A stretch of 64,000 nucleotides of DNA from Sphingosinicella sp. LHD-64 (GTDB lineage Bacteria > Pseudomonadota > Alphaproteobacteria > Sphingomonadales > Sphingomonadaceae). This document shows, one piece after another, positions 9,891 to 21,808 of the stretch (position 1 is its first letter; each line of letters starts with the position of its first letter). The stretch lies in the NCBI RefSeq assembly GCF_031157375.1, contig NZ_JAVIFV010000004.1, positions 496,001 through 560,000 of the forward strand. Reading direction: 5' to 3'. The position numbers and the translations under genes were made by a program. The notes under the pieces are model-generated. The model made no database searches, was not told the DNA's origin, and saw nothing but the letters and a program-made list of their open reading frames with translations.

Positions 9891-9983
9891 TCAATACGCC
9901 TTGTCACCTTGCCGGGGCCGATCCCGCCCTGGATTGCCGCGATTTCCGAGCCGTCAGATGTGTCCATCTGACTGGAAATCGCT

Positions 9984-11828
9984 TTAGTCCGCGTCGCCCT
10001 CGATCAATGTCGCCAGTTTTCGATCCGCCTCGTCCCTCGCCGCGCGCAGCCGCTGCTGCTCCGCGAATGCCGCTTCGTCGCCTGCCGCCTTCAGCCGGGC
10101 CGTCGCTGCCTCCAGCGCCGCGTCGAGCCCCGGCCGTGCGGCCAAGGTCTCGACCACCAGAACCAGGTCGCGTCGCGCACGATCCGGATCGGCATCCCGT
10201 CGCGTGAAGGAGAAAGCCAGCCCGCGGCGAAGGCGCAGCGCCTCCACCAAAGCCGCCACACCCCTCTCGGCCAATATGGTATGGAGGCGCTCCGGATCAA
10301 GCGCGGCGTGCGTCATCGCCGCTTCGAGGAGGGTATCGCGCAATTCCGCGGCCTGCCTGTCACCGATCGGCAACGCCGCGATCGCCTCGCCATGTTCGCC
10401 AATCAGCGCCGGAAAGCGCAGCAGGCCCTGCAGGACGGCGCCGGTGAGCTGGGGATCGAGCCCGCCGCGTCCGACGGCCTTCGCTTCGGCGGAAGCGGGG
10501 CGCCAGGGAACGAAGGGCGTGCGGCCGGGCGGGAAGCGGCGATCGGGGCGGGCAGGGGCCTGTCGGCGCGGCATCAGTCCATCGAGGCGGGCGAAGAACT
10601 CGGCGCGATACTGGTCGCGCACGTCGGGGTCGGCGATCGCCGCGGCATGGTCGATCAGACGGCGCTTGAGGCCGGCGCGCTGCTCGGGTGTCTTGAGCGG
10701 GCCGGCCTCCAGCTCATGCCGCCACAGCCGTTCGACCAGCGGCTCGGGCGCGTCCAGCAGCGCCTCCAGCGCGCCGCGGCCTTTGGCGCGGATCAAATCG
10801 TCCGGGTCCTGTCCCGTTGGCAGGGTGACGAAGCCCAGCGAGCGGCCCGGGGCGATCTGCGGGAGCGCCCGGAGCGCCGCGCGGACCGCGGCCTTCTGGC
10901 CGGCTGCGTCGCCGTCGAAGCAGAAGACCGGCACGGGCGAGAGGCGCCAGAGCAGGCCCAGCTGGGCCTCGGTCGTTGCCGTGCCAAGCGGTGCGACCGC
11001 CTCGCCGATCCCGGCCTGATCGAGCGCGATCACGTCCATCTGGCCCTCGACGACGATCACGCGCTTCGCGTCGCGGCTCGCCGGGGCGGCCTTGTCGAAG
11101 TTGAACAGGGTGCGGCCCTTGTCGAACAAGGGCGTATCCGGCGAGTTCAGATATTTGGGTTCACCCGCACCCAGGATGCGCGCCGAGAAGGCGATGACCC
11201 GTCCGCGCGGGTCGCGGATCGGGAAGGTGAGGCGGCCCCGGAACCGGTCATAGGGCTCGCGATTGCCGTCGTCCGGAGCGATCAGCAGGCCCGCTTCGAC
11301 CAGCTTGTCGTTGCCGAAGCGCGTGAGGGCGCCCTTGAGCCTGCCGCGCGCATCGGGGGCGAAGCCGAAACCGAACTTGGTGCGGGTCTTCGCATCGATG
11401 CCGCGCTTTTCAAGATAGGCGCGGGCACTCGCGCCCTCGAGGCCCCCCAGCTGCTCGGCGAACCAAGCCTGGGCCGCCTCCATGACCTCGTACAGCCCCG
11501 CCGCGCGCTCCGCCTTGGCCTGGGCGCGCGGATCGGGGGCGGGGACCTCCATGCCGGCGGCATCGGCGAGCTCCTTCACCGCATCCATGAAGGCGAGGCC
11601 GCGTGCGTCGGTCAGCCAGGAGATCGCATCGCCATGCGCCTGGCAGCCGAAGCAGTGATAGAAGCCCTTCTCGTCATTGACGTAGAAGCTCGGCGTCTTC
11701 TCGTTGTGGAACGGGCAGCAGGCCTTGAACTCGCGCCCCGCCTTGATGAGCCTGGTGGTGCGCCCGATCAGCGCCGACAGCAGGGTGCGGGCGCGGAGCT
11801 CGTCGAGAAAGGCAGGGGAGAGGGTCAT
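9984..11828 (-). CDS. dnaG: DNA primase DnaG
   Basis: 614 aa primase that makes RNA primers at the replication fork. The CHC2 zinc ribbon has ligands C38, H41, C59 and C62. The catalytic core follows, with FGFGFAPD and the Toprim motif VVEGQMDVIALDQAG near residue 257 (catalytic Glu) and the metal-binding FDGDAAGQKA near 300. The C-terminal 150 residues form the helicase-binding domain, poorly conserved as usual. It starts 16 nt after the yqeY-type gene and is probably co-transcribed with it. Confidence 0.97.
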   Translation of the reverse strand: MTLSPAFLDELRARTLLSALIGRTTRLIKAGREFKACCPFHNEKTPSFYVNDEKGFYHCFGCQAHGDAISWLTDARGLAFMDAVKELADAAGMEVPAPDPRAQAKAERAAGLYEVMEAAQAWFAEQLGGLEGASARAYLEKRGIDAKTRTKFGFGFAPDARGRLKGALTRFGNDKLVEAGLLIAPDDGNREPYDRFRGRLTFPIRDPRGRVIAFSARILGAGEPKYLNSPDTPLFDKGRTLFNFDKAAPASRDAKRVIVVEGQMDVIALDQAGIGEAVAPLGTATTEAQLGLLWRLSPVPVFCFDGDAAGQKAAVRAALRALPQIAPGRSLGFVTLPTGQDPDDLIRAKGRGALEALLDAPEPLVERLWRHELEAGPLKTPEQRAGLKRRLIDHAAAIADPDVRDQYRAEFFARLDGLMPRRQAPARPDRRFPPGRTPFVPWRPASAEAKAVGRGGLDPQLTGAVLQGLLRFPALIGEHGEAIAALPIGDRQAAELRDTLLEAAMTHAALDPERLHTILAERGVAALVEALRLRRGLAFSFTRRDADPDRARRDLVLVVETLAARPGLDAALEAATARLKAAGDEAAFAEQQRLRAARDEADRKLATLIEGDAD

Positions 11829-11844
11829 CTGGCCCCCTGGACCA

Positions 11845-12297
11845 TCAGGAAAGCCGCGCTTTCACCGCGCCGCTGGCCTTCGACATATCCACCTCGCCGG
11901 CATGGCGCTCCTTCAGCACGGCCATCACCCGGCCCATGTCCTTGACGCTGGCCGCGCCGGTTTCGGCGACGATCGCGTCGATCGCGGCGGCGAGCTCGGC
12001 CTCGTCCATCTGTTTCGGTAGGAAGCCTTCGATCACCGCCACTTCGGCCGCCTCGGCGGCCGCCAGCTCGGCGCGGCCGCCTTTCTCGTACATGTCGATC
12101 GATTCGCGGCGCTGCTTGATCATCTTCTGGAGGACCTCGGTGACCAGCACGTCGTCCCCGGGCGGGTTGGCCGCGCCGCGCAGCTCGATGTCGCGGTTCT
12201 TCAGCGCCGACTGGATCAGGCGGATCGCGTCGCGGGTCGCGGTGTCGCCGCTCTTCATGGCGCCGACCAGCGCCTGTTTGATGTCATCGCGAATCAT
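11845..12297 (-). CDS. GatB/YqeY domain-containing protein
   Basis: 150 aa cytosolic protein of the YqeY family, related to the tail domain of the GatB amidotransferase subunit. Visible features are an N-terminal helical part (DDIKQALVGAMKSGDTATRDAIRLI), the conserved QRRESIDMYEKGGR, and the C-terminal GRVMAVLKERHAGEVDMSKAS motif that resembles the tRNA-binding GatB tail. Members are often encoded beside dnaG/rpoD, as here, but their molecular role is not settled. Confidence 0.9.
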   Translation of the reverse strand: MIRDDIKQALVGAMKSGDTATRDAIRLIQSALKNRDIELRGAANPPGDDVLVTEVLQKMIKQRRESIDMYEKGGRAELAAAEAAEVAVIEGFLPKQMDEAELAAAIDAIVAETGAASVKDMGRVMAVLKERHAGEVDMSKASGAVKARLS

Positions 12298-12437
12298 GGG
12301 GCTCTCGAACGTCTTTCGGGAAACGGCCTGCTTAGCCGGGCCGGGGCGACTTTAACAGGATTGACGCGCCCGCCCGACAGGCTTAGCGGCTGGGTCTTAG
12401 CGACATCGCCAGCCAAGCTTGAAGGAGTGCCCGCCCC

Positions 12438-13715
12438 GTGGCCGACACCATGAACACGCCTGCGCCATCGGGAGCGACGGGCGTATTGGTCCTGGCCGAC
12501 GGCAGCACGATCTGGGGGAAGGGCTTCGGCGCCGAGGGCGAGGCGGTCGGCGAAGTGTGCTTCCACACCGCCATGACCGGCTATCAGGAGATCATGACCG
12601 ATCCGAGCTTCGCCGGCCAGATCATCAACTTCACCTTCCCGCACATCGGCAATGTCGGCGCGAACTACGAGGATGTCGAGGCGGACAATCCGCACGCCCT
12701 CGGCTGCGTGGTGCGACAGGACGTGACGGCGCCGTCCAACTTCCGCGCGGTGCAGACCTTCGTCGAGTGGATGAAGGCGAACGGGCGGATCGGCCTCAGC
12801 GGCATCGACACGCGGGCGCTGACCCGGCTGATCCGGCTGCAGGGCGCGCCGAACGGCGTGATCGCCTTTTCCGAGGACGGACAGTTCGACCTCGACGCGC
12901 TGCGGGAGAAGGCACGGGCCTGGCCGGGGCTGGAGGGCATGGACCTCGCGAAGGAGGTGACGACCCGGCAGACGCATCGCTGGCAGGGCGGGCTCTGGCA
13001 TCTGGGCGAAGGCTATGCGAGTACTCCCTCTCCCCGGCGGGGAGAGGGTGGGGGTGAGGGGGTTCGGCATTCGAGCGAACTCCCCGACGCCCGACCCCCT
13101 CACCCAACCCTCTCCCCCGAGGGAGAGGGCTTGCAAGGGGATACCCGCCCGCATGTCGTCGCGATCGACTATGGCGCCAAGCGCAACATCTTCCGCAATC
13201 TGGAGGCCGCCGGCGCGCGGGTGACCGTGCTCCCTGCCACCGCCACCTTCGACGAGGTGATGGCGCACGAGCCCGACGGCTTCTTCCTCTCCAACGGCCC
13301 GGGTGATCCGGCCGCGACCGGCGCGTACGCCGTGCCGGTGATCCGGCAGATGCTGGAGACCAAGAAGCCGCTGTTCGGCATCTGCCTCGGCCACCAGATG
13401 CTCGCCATCGCGGTCGGCGGGCAGACGGCCAAGATGCACCAGGGCCATCGCGGCGCGAACCATCCGGTGAAGCGGCTGGAGGACGGCCGGGTCGAGATCA
13501 CCAGCATGAACCATGGCTTCGCGGTGGATGCGGAAAGCCTGCCCGACCATGTCCGCCAGACCCACATCAGCCTGTTCGACGGCAGCAATTGCGGCATCGA
13601 GCTGACGGATCGGCCGGCCTTCAGCGTGCAATACCATCCCGAGGCCAACCCGGGACCGCAGGACAGCATTTATCTGTTCGGGAAGTTCGTGGATCAGTTG
13701 GGGAAAGACGAATGA
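12438..13715 (+). CDS. carA: carbamoyl-phosphate synthase small subunit, with repeat-encoded insert
   Basis: Glutamine amidotransferase subunit feeding ammonia to CarB for arginine and pyrimidine synthesis; 425 aa against about 380 for typical CarA. The N-terminal domain ends in WHLGEGYA. It is followed by about 38 residues encoded by a GC-rich palindromic repeat (13026-13129) with [12 protein letters not shown] and PHPTLSPEGEG. The glutaminase domain then resumes with HVVAIDYGAKRN. Catalytic GICLGHQML (Cys) and QYHPEANPGP (His, Glu) are intact, and the insert falls in the interdomain linker, so the enzyme is probably functional. GTG 12438 has a GAAGGAG box 11 nt upstream. Its stop overlaps the next gene (ATGA). 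Confidence 0.97.
   Translation: MADTMNTPAPSGATGVLVLADGSTIWGKGFGAEGEAVGEVCFHTAMTGYQEIMTDPSFAGQIINFTFPHIGNVGANYEDVEADNPHALGCVVRQDVTAPSNFRAVQTFVEWMKANGRIGLSGIDTRALTRLIRLQGAPNGVIAFSEDGQFDLDALREKARAWPGLEGMDLAKEVTTRQTHRWQGGLWHLGEGYASTPSPRRGEGGGEGVRHSSELPDARPPHPTLSPEGEGLQGDTRPHVVAIDYGAKRNIFRNLEAAGARVTVLPATATFDEVMAHEPDGFFLSNGPGDPAATGAYAVPVIRQMLETKKPLFGICLGHQMLAIAVGGQTAKMHQGHRGANHPVKRLEDGRVEITSMNHGFAVDAESLPDHVRQTHISLFDGSNCGIELTDRPAFSVQYHPEANPGPQDSIYLFGKFVDQLGKDE
13026..13129. repeat. palindromic repeat (GGGGAGAGGG family), full unit inside carA
   Basis: Two half-units in inverted orientation, each a tight hairpin (CCCTCTCCCCGGCGGGGAGAGGG and CCCTCTCCCCCGAGGGAGAGGG type) followed by a GGGTGAGGGGG-type arm, with a roughly 30-nt centre. 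Together they could form one long cruciform with two side hairpins. The element is translated in frame within carA. Related copies lie at 14465-14569 and 14942-14978. Confidence 0.93.
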
Positions 13716-14164
13716 GAATTTATGCATTCGCTTCCAACACGTTAACGAACATATGGGCTGGTATTGGAGCTAGTCGTTGGGCTGTCAGCCCATCCGACAA
13801 TGCAAGCTACACGAAGGGCCGTATTACCCACGCCCTCAAGATGCCCGTTGGTGCCGGCGGTATTCTATACTGCAACGAGACCAAGAGCTTCACCACTCCA
13901 TTCATCGTTTACTCGTCACCGAATCCTGATGAACAGGTCGAAAATATTTGGCCCGAACCTTGGGTCCTTCCGTTTTCTATCAAGCCCCTCGGAGACCCAA
14001 GAAGGGCGATGACGATTGCGGAATCAAAGAGGGCTTTGCCCACTTTGCGAACTCAAGGCGCCAACCTGAACAATACAGTCTACGTCCATGGAAAAATGGC
14101 CTTCACTCAGTCCAAGCTGGGTGAAGCTGACTGGATGGTCCTAATAGAGAAGCTGGCGATTTAG
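13712..14164 (+). CDS. hypothetical protein, AT-richer, possible PUA/EVE-like fold
   Basis: 150 aa protein whose ATG overlaps the carA stop (ATGA). Codon use is clearly less GC-biased than its neighbours (many ATT, AAT, TTT), hinting at acquisition. Its pattern is an N-terminal NIWAGIGASRWAVS, then GAGGILYCNE with TTPFIVYSSP, then IWPEPWVLPFSIKPLG. That resembles PUA-like EVE domains that bind modified bases, but this is recognition by eye and unconfirmed. No signal peptide or membrane segment is visible. It would be co-expressed with carA. Confidence 0.7.
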   Translation: MRIYAFASNTLTNIWAGIGASRWAVSPSDNASYTKGRITHALKMPVGAGGILYCNETKSFTTPFIVYSSPNPDEQVENIWPEPWVLPFSIKPLGDPRRAMTIAESKRALPTLRTQGANLNNTVYVHGKMAFTQSKLGEADWMVLIEKLAI

Positions 14165-14165
14165 C

Positions 14166-14441
14166 ATGGATCATCGATCCGGTATTCTCTTGGCTTTGTT
14201 GTGTGCCGGTGTGGCGGGATGTGTCGCGCCGACCTTGTCGCAGCAGGACATCGCCTCCGTCTCTCAGCGATGCGGCGTGCCGGAGGGACTGCTCTCCCAG
14301 GACGTCGAGCAGCGCCGCTTCCTGATCCTCGAGCCGGTCAATGCCGCGCGGCCCGCGCCGGAGGTGGCCTGCGTCAACCAGTGGGCGCGGCGGCGGCATA
14401 TGCGGCTTATCTACATCGAATCCATTGAGGAGGCGCAGTGA
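14166..14441 (+). CDS. small putative lipoprotein
   Basis: 91 aa. A short hydrophobic signal (residues 6-18) ends in the lipobox VAGC, so the protein is probably lipidated at Cys19 and anchored to a membrane. The mature part has two further Cys (RCGVPEG and VACVNQW) that could pair. No family recognised. It starts 1 nt after the preceding hypothetical gene and belongs to the cargo separating carA from carB. Confidence 0.72.
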   Translation: MDHRSGILLALLCAGVAGCVAPTLSQQDIASVSQRCGVPEGLLSQDVEQRRFLILEPVNAARPAPEVACVNQWARRRHMRLIYIESIEEAQ

Positions 14442-14464
14442 TGGGGTCGGTTTGCCTCGGTGCT

Positions 14465-14569
14465 CCCTCTCCCTGGCGGGGAGAGGGTTGGGGTGAGGGG
14501 GCTCTGAGTCTACGGATACCCCCACGCGCCGAGCCCCCTCACCCTGCCCTCTCCCCGCCGGGGAGAGGG
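14465..14569. repeat. palindromic repeat (GGGGAGAGGG family), full unit
   Basis: Same architecture as the unit in carA: an outer hairpin, a GGGGTGAGGGGG arm, a centre of about 30 nt, the inverted arm GCCCCCTCACCCTG and a terminal hairpin around CCGCCGG. It ends 12 nt from the stop codon of the DUF559 gene. The long stem-loop might also terminate transcripts from the left. Confidence 0.92.
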
Positions 14570-14581
14570 TTTGCACTGGCG

Positions 14582-14935
14582 TCATTCGCTGCGGTTGCGG
14601 GCGATCAGGAGTTCCCGGCGGATCGCTTCGAGGACGCCTTCGGTGTTGGCGAGGACGTCGTGGTTCCAGAAGCGAAGGACTCGATAGCCGTAGTTCTCGA
14701 TGATCGCGGTTCTGGCGGCGTCGCGGGCGGCGCCATGTTGCCCGCCGTCCAGTTCGATCGCCAGCCTCGCCGTGCGGCAGGCGAAGTCGGCGACGAAATT
14801 GTCGATCTGGAACTGGCGGACGAATTTCTCGCCTTCGAGCTGGCGAGCACGGAGATGATGCCACAGCCGTTCTTCAGCTTCTGTCCGGTTCGCGCGCAGC
14901 TTGCGCGCGATCGGAGTCAGGCGCTTGCTTCCCAA
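14582..14935 (-). CDS. DUF559 (Vsr-like) endonuclease-domain protein
   Basis: 117 aa protein of the DUF559 family, which shares the PD-(D/E)XK fold of the very-short-patch repair nuclease Vsr. Motifs are [19 protein letters not shown] (N-terminal helix), then [21 protein letters not shown] with the catalytic Asp/Glu positions, and [15 protein letters not shown]. The TTG start at 14935 has GAGGGGG (14942-14948) 7 nt upstream, and that box belongs to the adjacent palindromic repeat. The gene is bracketed by two repeat units in direct orientation and is antisense to the carAB operon. Substrate and role are unknown. Confidence 0.85.
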   Translation of the reverse strand: MGSKRLTPIARKLRANRTEAEERLWHHLRARQLEGEKFVRQFQIDNFVADFACRTARLAIELDGGQHGAARDAARTAIIENYGYRVLRFWNHDVLANTEGVLEAIRRELLIARNRSE

Positions 14936-14941
14936 CTCAGT

Positions 14942-14978
14942 ACCCCCTCACCCAACCCTCTCCCCGACGGGGAGAGGG
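14942..14978. repeat. palindromic repeat (GGGGAGAGGG family), half unit
   Basis: A single half-unit: CCCCCTCACCCAA arm followed by the CCCTCTCCCCGACGGGGAGAGGG hairpin. It lies between the DUF559 start and carB, in the same orientation as the right half of the 14465-14569 unit. On the minus strand its arm serves as the likely ribosome-binding site of DUF559. Confidence 0.9.
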
Positions 14979-14999
14979 CTTATCAGAGTCTCCGCATAT

Positions 15000-18335
<3,336 letters not shown>

Positions 18336-18415
18336 TCCTGAACAAGTTGGCTTGGACAAGGCGATATCCCAGGGAGGGGTCGCCCAAGCAGAATTTTTGA
18401 CGAAAGGCACTGCGA

Positions 18416-18895
18416 ATGGCGACGGTCGAGAAGCTGCCCATGCTCGCCGAGGGCTATGAGAAGCTCCAGACGGACGTGCGTCACCTGAAAACCGTGGAGC
18501 GGCCGCAGGTGATCGACGCGATCGAGGAAGCGCGCGCCCATGGCGACCTTTCCGAAAATGCGGAATATCATGCCGCCAAGGAACGGCAGGGCCAGATCGA
18601 GGCGCAGATCGCCGACATCGAGGACCGGCTCAGCCGCGCGATGGTGATCGATCCCAAGACGCTCAATGGCGACAAGGTGATCTTCGGCGCCACCGTCACC
18701 CTGCTCGACGAGAACGACAAGAAGATCAAATACCAGATCGTCGGCGAGACCGAGGCGGACGCCAAGGTCGGGCGGATCAGCTACGCCTCGCCGCTCGGCC
18801 GCGCGCTGATCGGCCGCACCAAGGGCGAGGAGGTCGAATTCTCGGCGCCGTCCGGCGACAAATATTACGAGATCGCCAAGATCGAATTCATCTAG
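18416..18895 (+). CDS. greA: transcription elongation factor GreA
   Basis: 159 aa factor that rescues backtracked RNA polymerase by stimulating transcript cleavage. The N-terminal coiled coil occupies residues 1-75; its tip motif [20 protein letters not shown] carries the acidic pair that enters the secondary channel. The C-terminal FKBP-like domain includes the [28 protein letters not shown] signature. It follows carB by 80 nt in the same direction, a common order in alphaproteobacteria. Confidence 0.97.
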   Translation: MATVEKLPMLAEGYEKLQTDVRHLKTVERPQVIDAIEEARAHGDLSENAEYHAAKERQGQIEAQIADIEDRLSRAMVIDPKTLNGDKVIFGATVTLLDENDKKIKYQIVGETEADAKVGRISYASPLGRALIGRTKGEEVEFSAPSGDKYYEIAKIEFI

Positions 18896-18909
18896 GCGAG
18901 GGCACGCCC

Positions 18910-19548
18910 GTGCGGCCTCCCGACAGCTGGTCCAGCGCTCGCGTGACGCTGGTCGTCACGCTGGCGACCGCCGCAGCCTGGCTGATCGTCTGGATGCTCG
19001 GCGCCGACGGGTTGGCCGCTGTCTGGGGCGGCTTCATTCCGGCCCGCATCGGCGCCGTGGGCGACGAGGCGCTGGCGCCGATCTGGCTGACCCCGCTCAC
19101 GGCGACCCTGGTCCACGCCAACTTCGCCCATGTCGCCCTCAACCTGCTGATCCTCGTGTTCTGCGGCCGACCGACCGAGGGCGTGCTCGGGCCGGTGAAC
19201 ATCGTGATCCTCTACGTGCTCGGCGCCTATGCGGCCGCGGCGGCGCAATGGGTGGTGCAGCCGGACTCGACGGTGCCGATGATCGGCGCGAGCGGAGCGA
19301 TCTCGGCGGTGCTCGGTGCCTATTCGATCCTGTTCGGGCGCAACAAGGTGCGGGTGGCGAACCCGACGGTGGCACGCTGGCTCAACGCGCTGTGGCTGAT
19401 GGTGGCGTGGGTCGTCCTGCAGATCGTCGTCGGCATCACCTTCGCCAGCGCCGGCATCGGCGTCGCCATCGCCGCCCATATCGGCGGCTTCGCGATCGGC
19501 CTGCTGCTGGCCAATCCGCTATTGCTGTTCCGCTATCGCAGGGCCTAG
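18910..19548 (+). CDS. rhomboid-family intramembrane serine protease
   Basis: 212 aa integral membrane protein with about six transmembrane helices. Catalytic Ser lies in GASGAIS (about residue 127) and the His in AAHIGGFAIG (about 190). HANFAHVALNLLIL is the conserved helix-2 region whose His/Asn stabilise the oxyanion. It would cleave transmembrane substrates within the inner membrane; targets are unknown. GTG 18910 lies 14 nt after the greA stop, so the two are probably co-transcribed. Confidence 0.9.
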   Translation: MRPPDSWSSARVTLVVTLATAAAWLIVWMLGADGLAAVWGGFIPARIGAVGDEALAPIWLTPLTATLVHANFAHVALNLLILVFCGRPTEGVLGPVNIVILYVLGAYAAAAAQWVVQPDSTVPMIGASGAISAVLGAYSILFGRNKVRVANPTVARWLNALWLMVAWVVLQIVVGITFASAGIGVAIAAHIGGFAIGLLLANPLLLFRYRRA

Positions 19549-19676
19549 CCGGCGAACGAAAGCGCTCGTGCCCGAGGCTCGACATCTCAAAGAATGAGAG
19601 GTCGCCGCGGGCCGTTTTTGACAGTGGCGGGCATTTGAATGGACGTCTCTCCGCCTGAGAGGTGGAGGCGTACACG

Positions 19677-20648
19677 ATGGAGTCTGCCGGACCGGCGAGG
19701 AAGGAGTCCTTGCCCAAGGCAAAAGCGGCGATCATCGGATCGGGCAATATCGGCACCGATCTGATGATGAAGGTGATCCGCACCTCGCAGCTGGTCGAGG
19801 TCGCGGCGCTGGTCGGGATCGATCCGGATTCCGACGGGCTGCGTCGCGCCGCCGAGCTCGGCATTGCCACCACGCATGGAGGCATGGACGGGCTCACCTG
19901 CCTCCCGGTCTGGCGTGACGGGGAGCTTGTCTTCGATGCGACGTCGGCGGGCGCGCACCGGCGCCACAACGATGTCGTCGCGGGCGCCGGCAAGGTGATG
20001 ATCGACCTCACGCCGGCCGCGATCGGCCCCTATGTGATCCCGGTCGTGAACGGCGATCGTCATCTCGACGCCGCCAATCTCAACATGGTCACCTGCGGCG
20101 GCCAGGCGACCATTCCGATCGTCGCCGCCGTCGCCTCGGTCGCGACCGTCCACTATGCCGAGATCGTCGCCTCGATCGCGTCGAAGTCGGCCGGACCCGG
20201 CACCCGCGCCAATATCGACGAGTTCACCGAGACCACGGCGCGCGGCGTCGAGGAGGTCGGCGGCGCGGCCAAGGGCAAGGCGATCATCATCCTCAACCCG
20301 GCCGAGCCGCCGATGATCATGCGCGACACGGTGTTCACCCTGTCGTCGGGCGCCGGGGAGGCCGAGATCGAAGCGGCGGTGGAGGCGATGGTCGCACGGG
20401 TCCAGGATTATGTGCCCGGCTACCGCCTCAAGCAGAAGGTGCAGTTCGAGCGGTTCGGCTCGAACAATCCCGTCCACATCCCGGGCGTCGGCACGTTCGA
20501 GGGGATCAAGTCGACGGTGTTCCTCGAGGTCGAGGGCGCCGGCCACTATCTGCCGGTCTACGCCGGCAATCTCGACATCATGACCTCGGCGGCGCTCAGG
20601 ACCGCCGAGAAGATCGTCGAGCGCCGCCGCGCGAAGGTCGCGGCATGA
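19677..20648 (+). CDS. dmpF: acetaldehyde dehydrogenase (acylating)
   Basis: 323 aa enzyme converting acetaldehyde, NAD+ and CoA to acetyl-CoA, the last step of meta-cleavage degradation of aromatics. The Rossmann motif [15 protein letters not shown] lies near residue 16, the catalytic Cys is in [14 protein letters not shown] (about 140), and [18 protein letters not shown] forms the C-terminal aldolase-contact region. ATG 19677 has GGAGG 8 nt upstream. It overlaps the aldolase gene by ATGA; the two proteins normally form a channelling complex. No ring-cleavage genes are nearby, so this pair is detached from the rest of its pathway. Confidence 0.93.
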   Translation: MESAGPARKESLPKAKAAIIGSGNIGTDLMMKVIRTSQLVEVAALVGIDPDSDGLRRAAELGIATTHGGMDGLTCLPVWRDGELVFDATSAGAHRRHNDVVAGAGKVMIDLTPAAIGPYVIPVVNGDRHLDAANLNMVTCGGQATIPIVAAVASVATVHYAEIVASIASKSAGPGTRANIDEFTETTARGVEEVGGAAKGKAIIILNPAEPPMIMRDTVFTLSSGAGEAEIEAAVEAMVARVQDYVPGYRLKQKVQFERFGSNNPVHIPGVGTFEGIKSTVFLEVEGAGHYLPVYAGNLDIMTSAALRTAEKIVERRRAKVAA

Positions 20649-21685
20649 GCTTCGATCCGACCGCCACCAAGCTCTACATCCAGGACGTGACGCTGCGCGA
20701 CGGCATGCACGCGATCCGGCACCAATATGGGCTGGGCCACGTCCAGGCAATCGCGCGGGCGCTCGACGAGGCCAAGGTCGATGCGATCGAGGTGGCGCAT
20801 GGCGACGGCCTCAACGGCTCCAGCTTCAACTACGGCTTCGGCGCGCACACCGACTGGGCCTGGCTCGAGGCGGCGGCCGACGTCGTCCGCCATGCGCGGC
20901 TCACCACGCTGCTCCTCCCGGGCATCGGCACGATCGAGGACCTGAAGCAGGCGCACCGGCTCGGCGCGACCTCGGTCCGCATCGCCACCCACTGCACCGA
21001 GGCGGACATCTCGAAGCAGCATGTCGCCGCGGCGCGCGACCTCGGCATGGATGTCGCGACCTTCCTGATGATGGCGCACATGATCGCGCCGGACGCGCTC
21101 GCCGAGCAGGCGCGGCTCATGGAAAGCTACGGCGCGACCTGCGTCTACATCACCGACAGCGGCGGCGCGCTCGACATGGACGGCTACCGCGCCCGCTTCG
21201 AGGCGTTCGACCGGGTGCTGAAGCCGGAGACCGAGCGCGGCGTCCACGCGCATCACAATTTGTCGCTCGGCGTCGCCAATTCGATCGTCGCGGTGCAGAG
21301 CGGCGCGATCCGGATCGACGCGAGCCTTGCCGGCATGGGCGCCGGCGCGGGCAATGCACCGCTCGAAGTGTTCATCGGCGTGGCCTCGCTGAAGGGCTGG
21401 AATCACGGCGTCGACCTGTTGAAGGTGATGGACGCGGCCGAGGATCTGGTGCGCCCGATCCAGGACCGGCCGGTCCGGGTCGACCGCGAGACTTTGAGCC
21501 TCGGCTATGCCGGGGTCTATTCCTCCTTCCTGCGCCACGCGGAGAAGGCGAGCCGCGACTATGGCGTGGACACGCGCGCCATCCTGGTCGAGCTCGGCCG
21601 CCGCCGGATGGTCGGCGGGCAGGAGGACATGATCGTCGACGTCGCGCTGGACCTTCTCAAGGAGGCCGGGAAGGCCGGCAACTGA
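20645..21685 (+). CDS. dmpG: 4-hydroxy-2-oxovalerate aldolase
   Basis: 346 aa aldolase splitting 4-hydroxy-2-oxovalerate into pyruvate and acetaldehyde, passed to the partner dehydrogenase. The HMGL-like TIM barrel opens with [12 protein letters not shown] (metal-binding Asp and catalytic Arg, residues 13-24). It has [11 protein letters not shown], the metal-binding [12 protein letters not shown] near 200, and [11 protein letters not shown] near 236. The C-terminal helical communication domain binds the dehydrogenase. Full length; overlaps the upstream gene by 4 nt. Confidence 0.94.
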   Translation: MSFDPTATKLYIQDVTLRDGMHAIRHQYGLGHVQAIARALDEAKVDAIEVAHGDGLNGSSFNYGFGAHTDWAWLEAAADVVRHARLTTLLLPGIGTIEDLKQAHRLGATSVRIATHCTEADISKQHVAAARDLGMDVATFLMMAHMIAPDALAEQARLMESYGATCVYITDSGGALDMDGYRARFEAFDRVLKPETERGVHAHHNLSLGVANSIVAVQSGAIRIDASLAGMGAGAGNAPLEVFIGVASLKGWNHGVDLLKVMDAAEDLVRPIQDRPVRVDRETLSLGYAGVYSSFLRHAEKASRDYGVDTRAILVELGRRRMVGGQEDMIVDVALDLLKEAGKAGN

Positions 21686-21704
21686 AGGGAGAGGGAGGAA
21701 GGAT

Positions 21705-21808
21705 ATGCACCGCAGGGAATTTCTGGGCCTCGCCGCACTGATGCCGGCGCTGGCGGCCTTTCCGGGCCTGGCGGAGGCGCGGCGGCCGGACCTGTCGCGC
21801 GGCCAGCG
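21705..21808 (+). pseudogene. 5' fragment of a Tat-exported protein gene
   Basis: A strong Shine-Dalgarno (GAGGGAGGAAGG) precedes ATG 21705, which opens a twin-arginine signal: HRREFLGLAALMPALAAFPGLAEA. About 35 codons are gene-like. From about 21809 the DNA is the antisense of a PQQ-dehydrogenase gene, and the frame then ends at a TAA in about 12 codons. It therefore looks like the broken first tenth of a gene once co-transcribed with the aldolase. Its family cannot be told from the signal alone. Confidence 0.65.

Noticed and set aside
14901-14999. N-terminal extension of carB through the repeat
   Set aside because: The extra 33 residues are repeat-encoded ([12 protein letters not shown]) and not CarB-like. 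Conserved sequence begins at ATG 15000.
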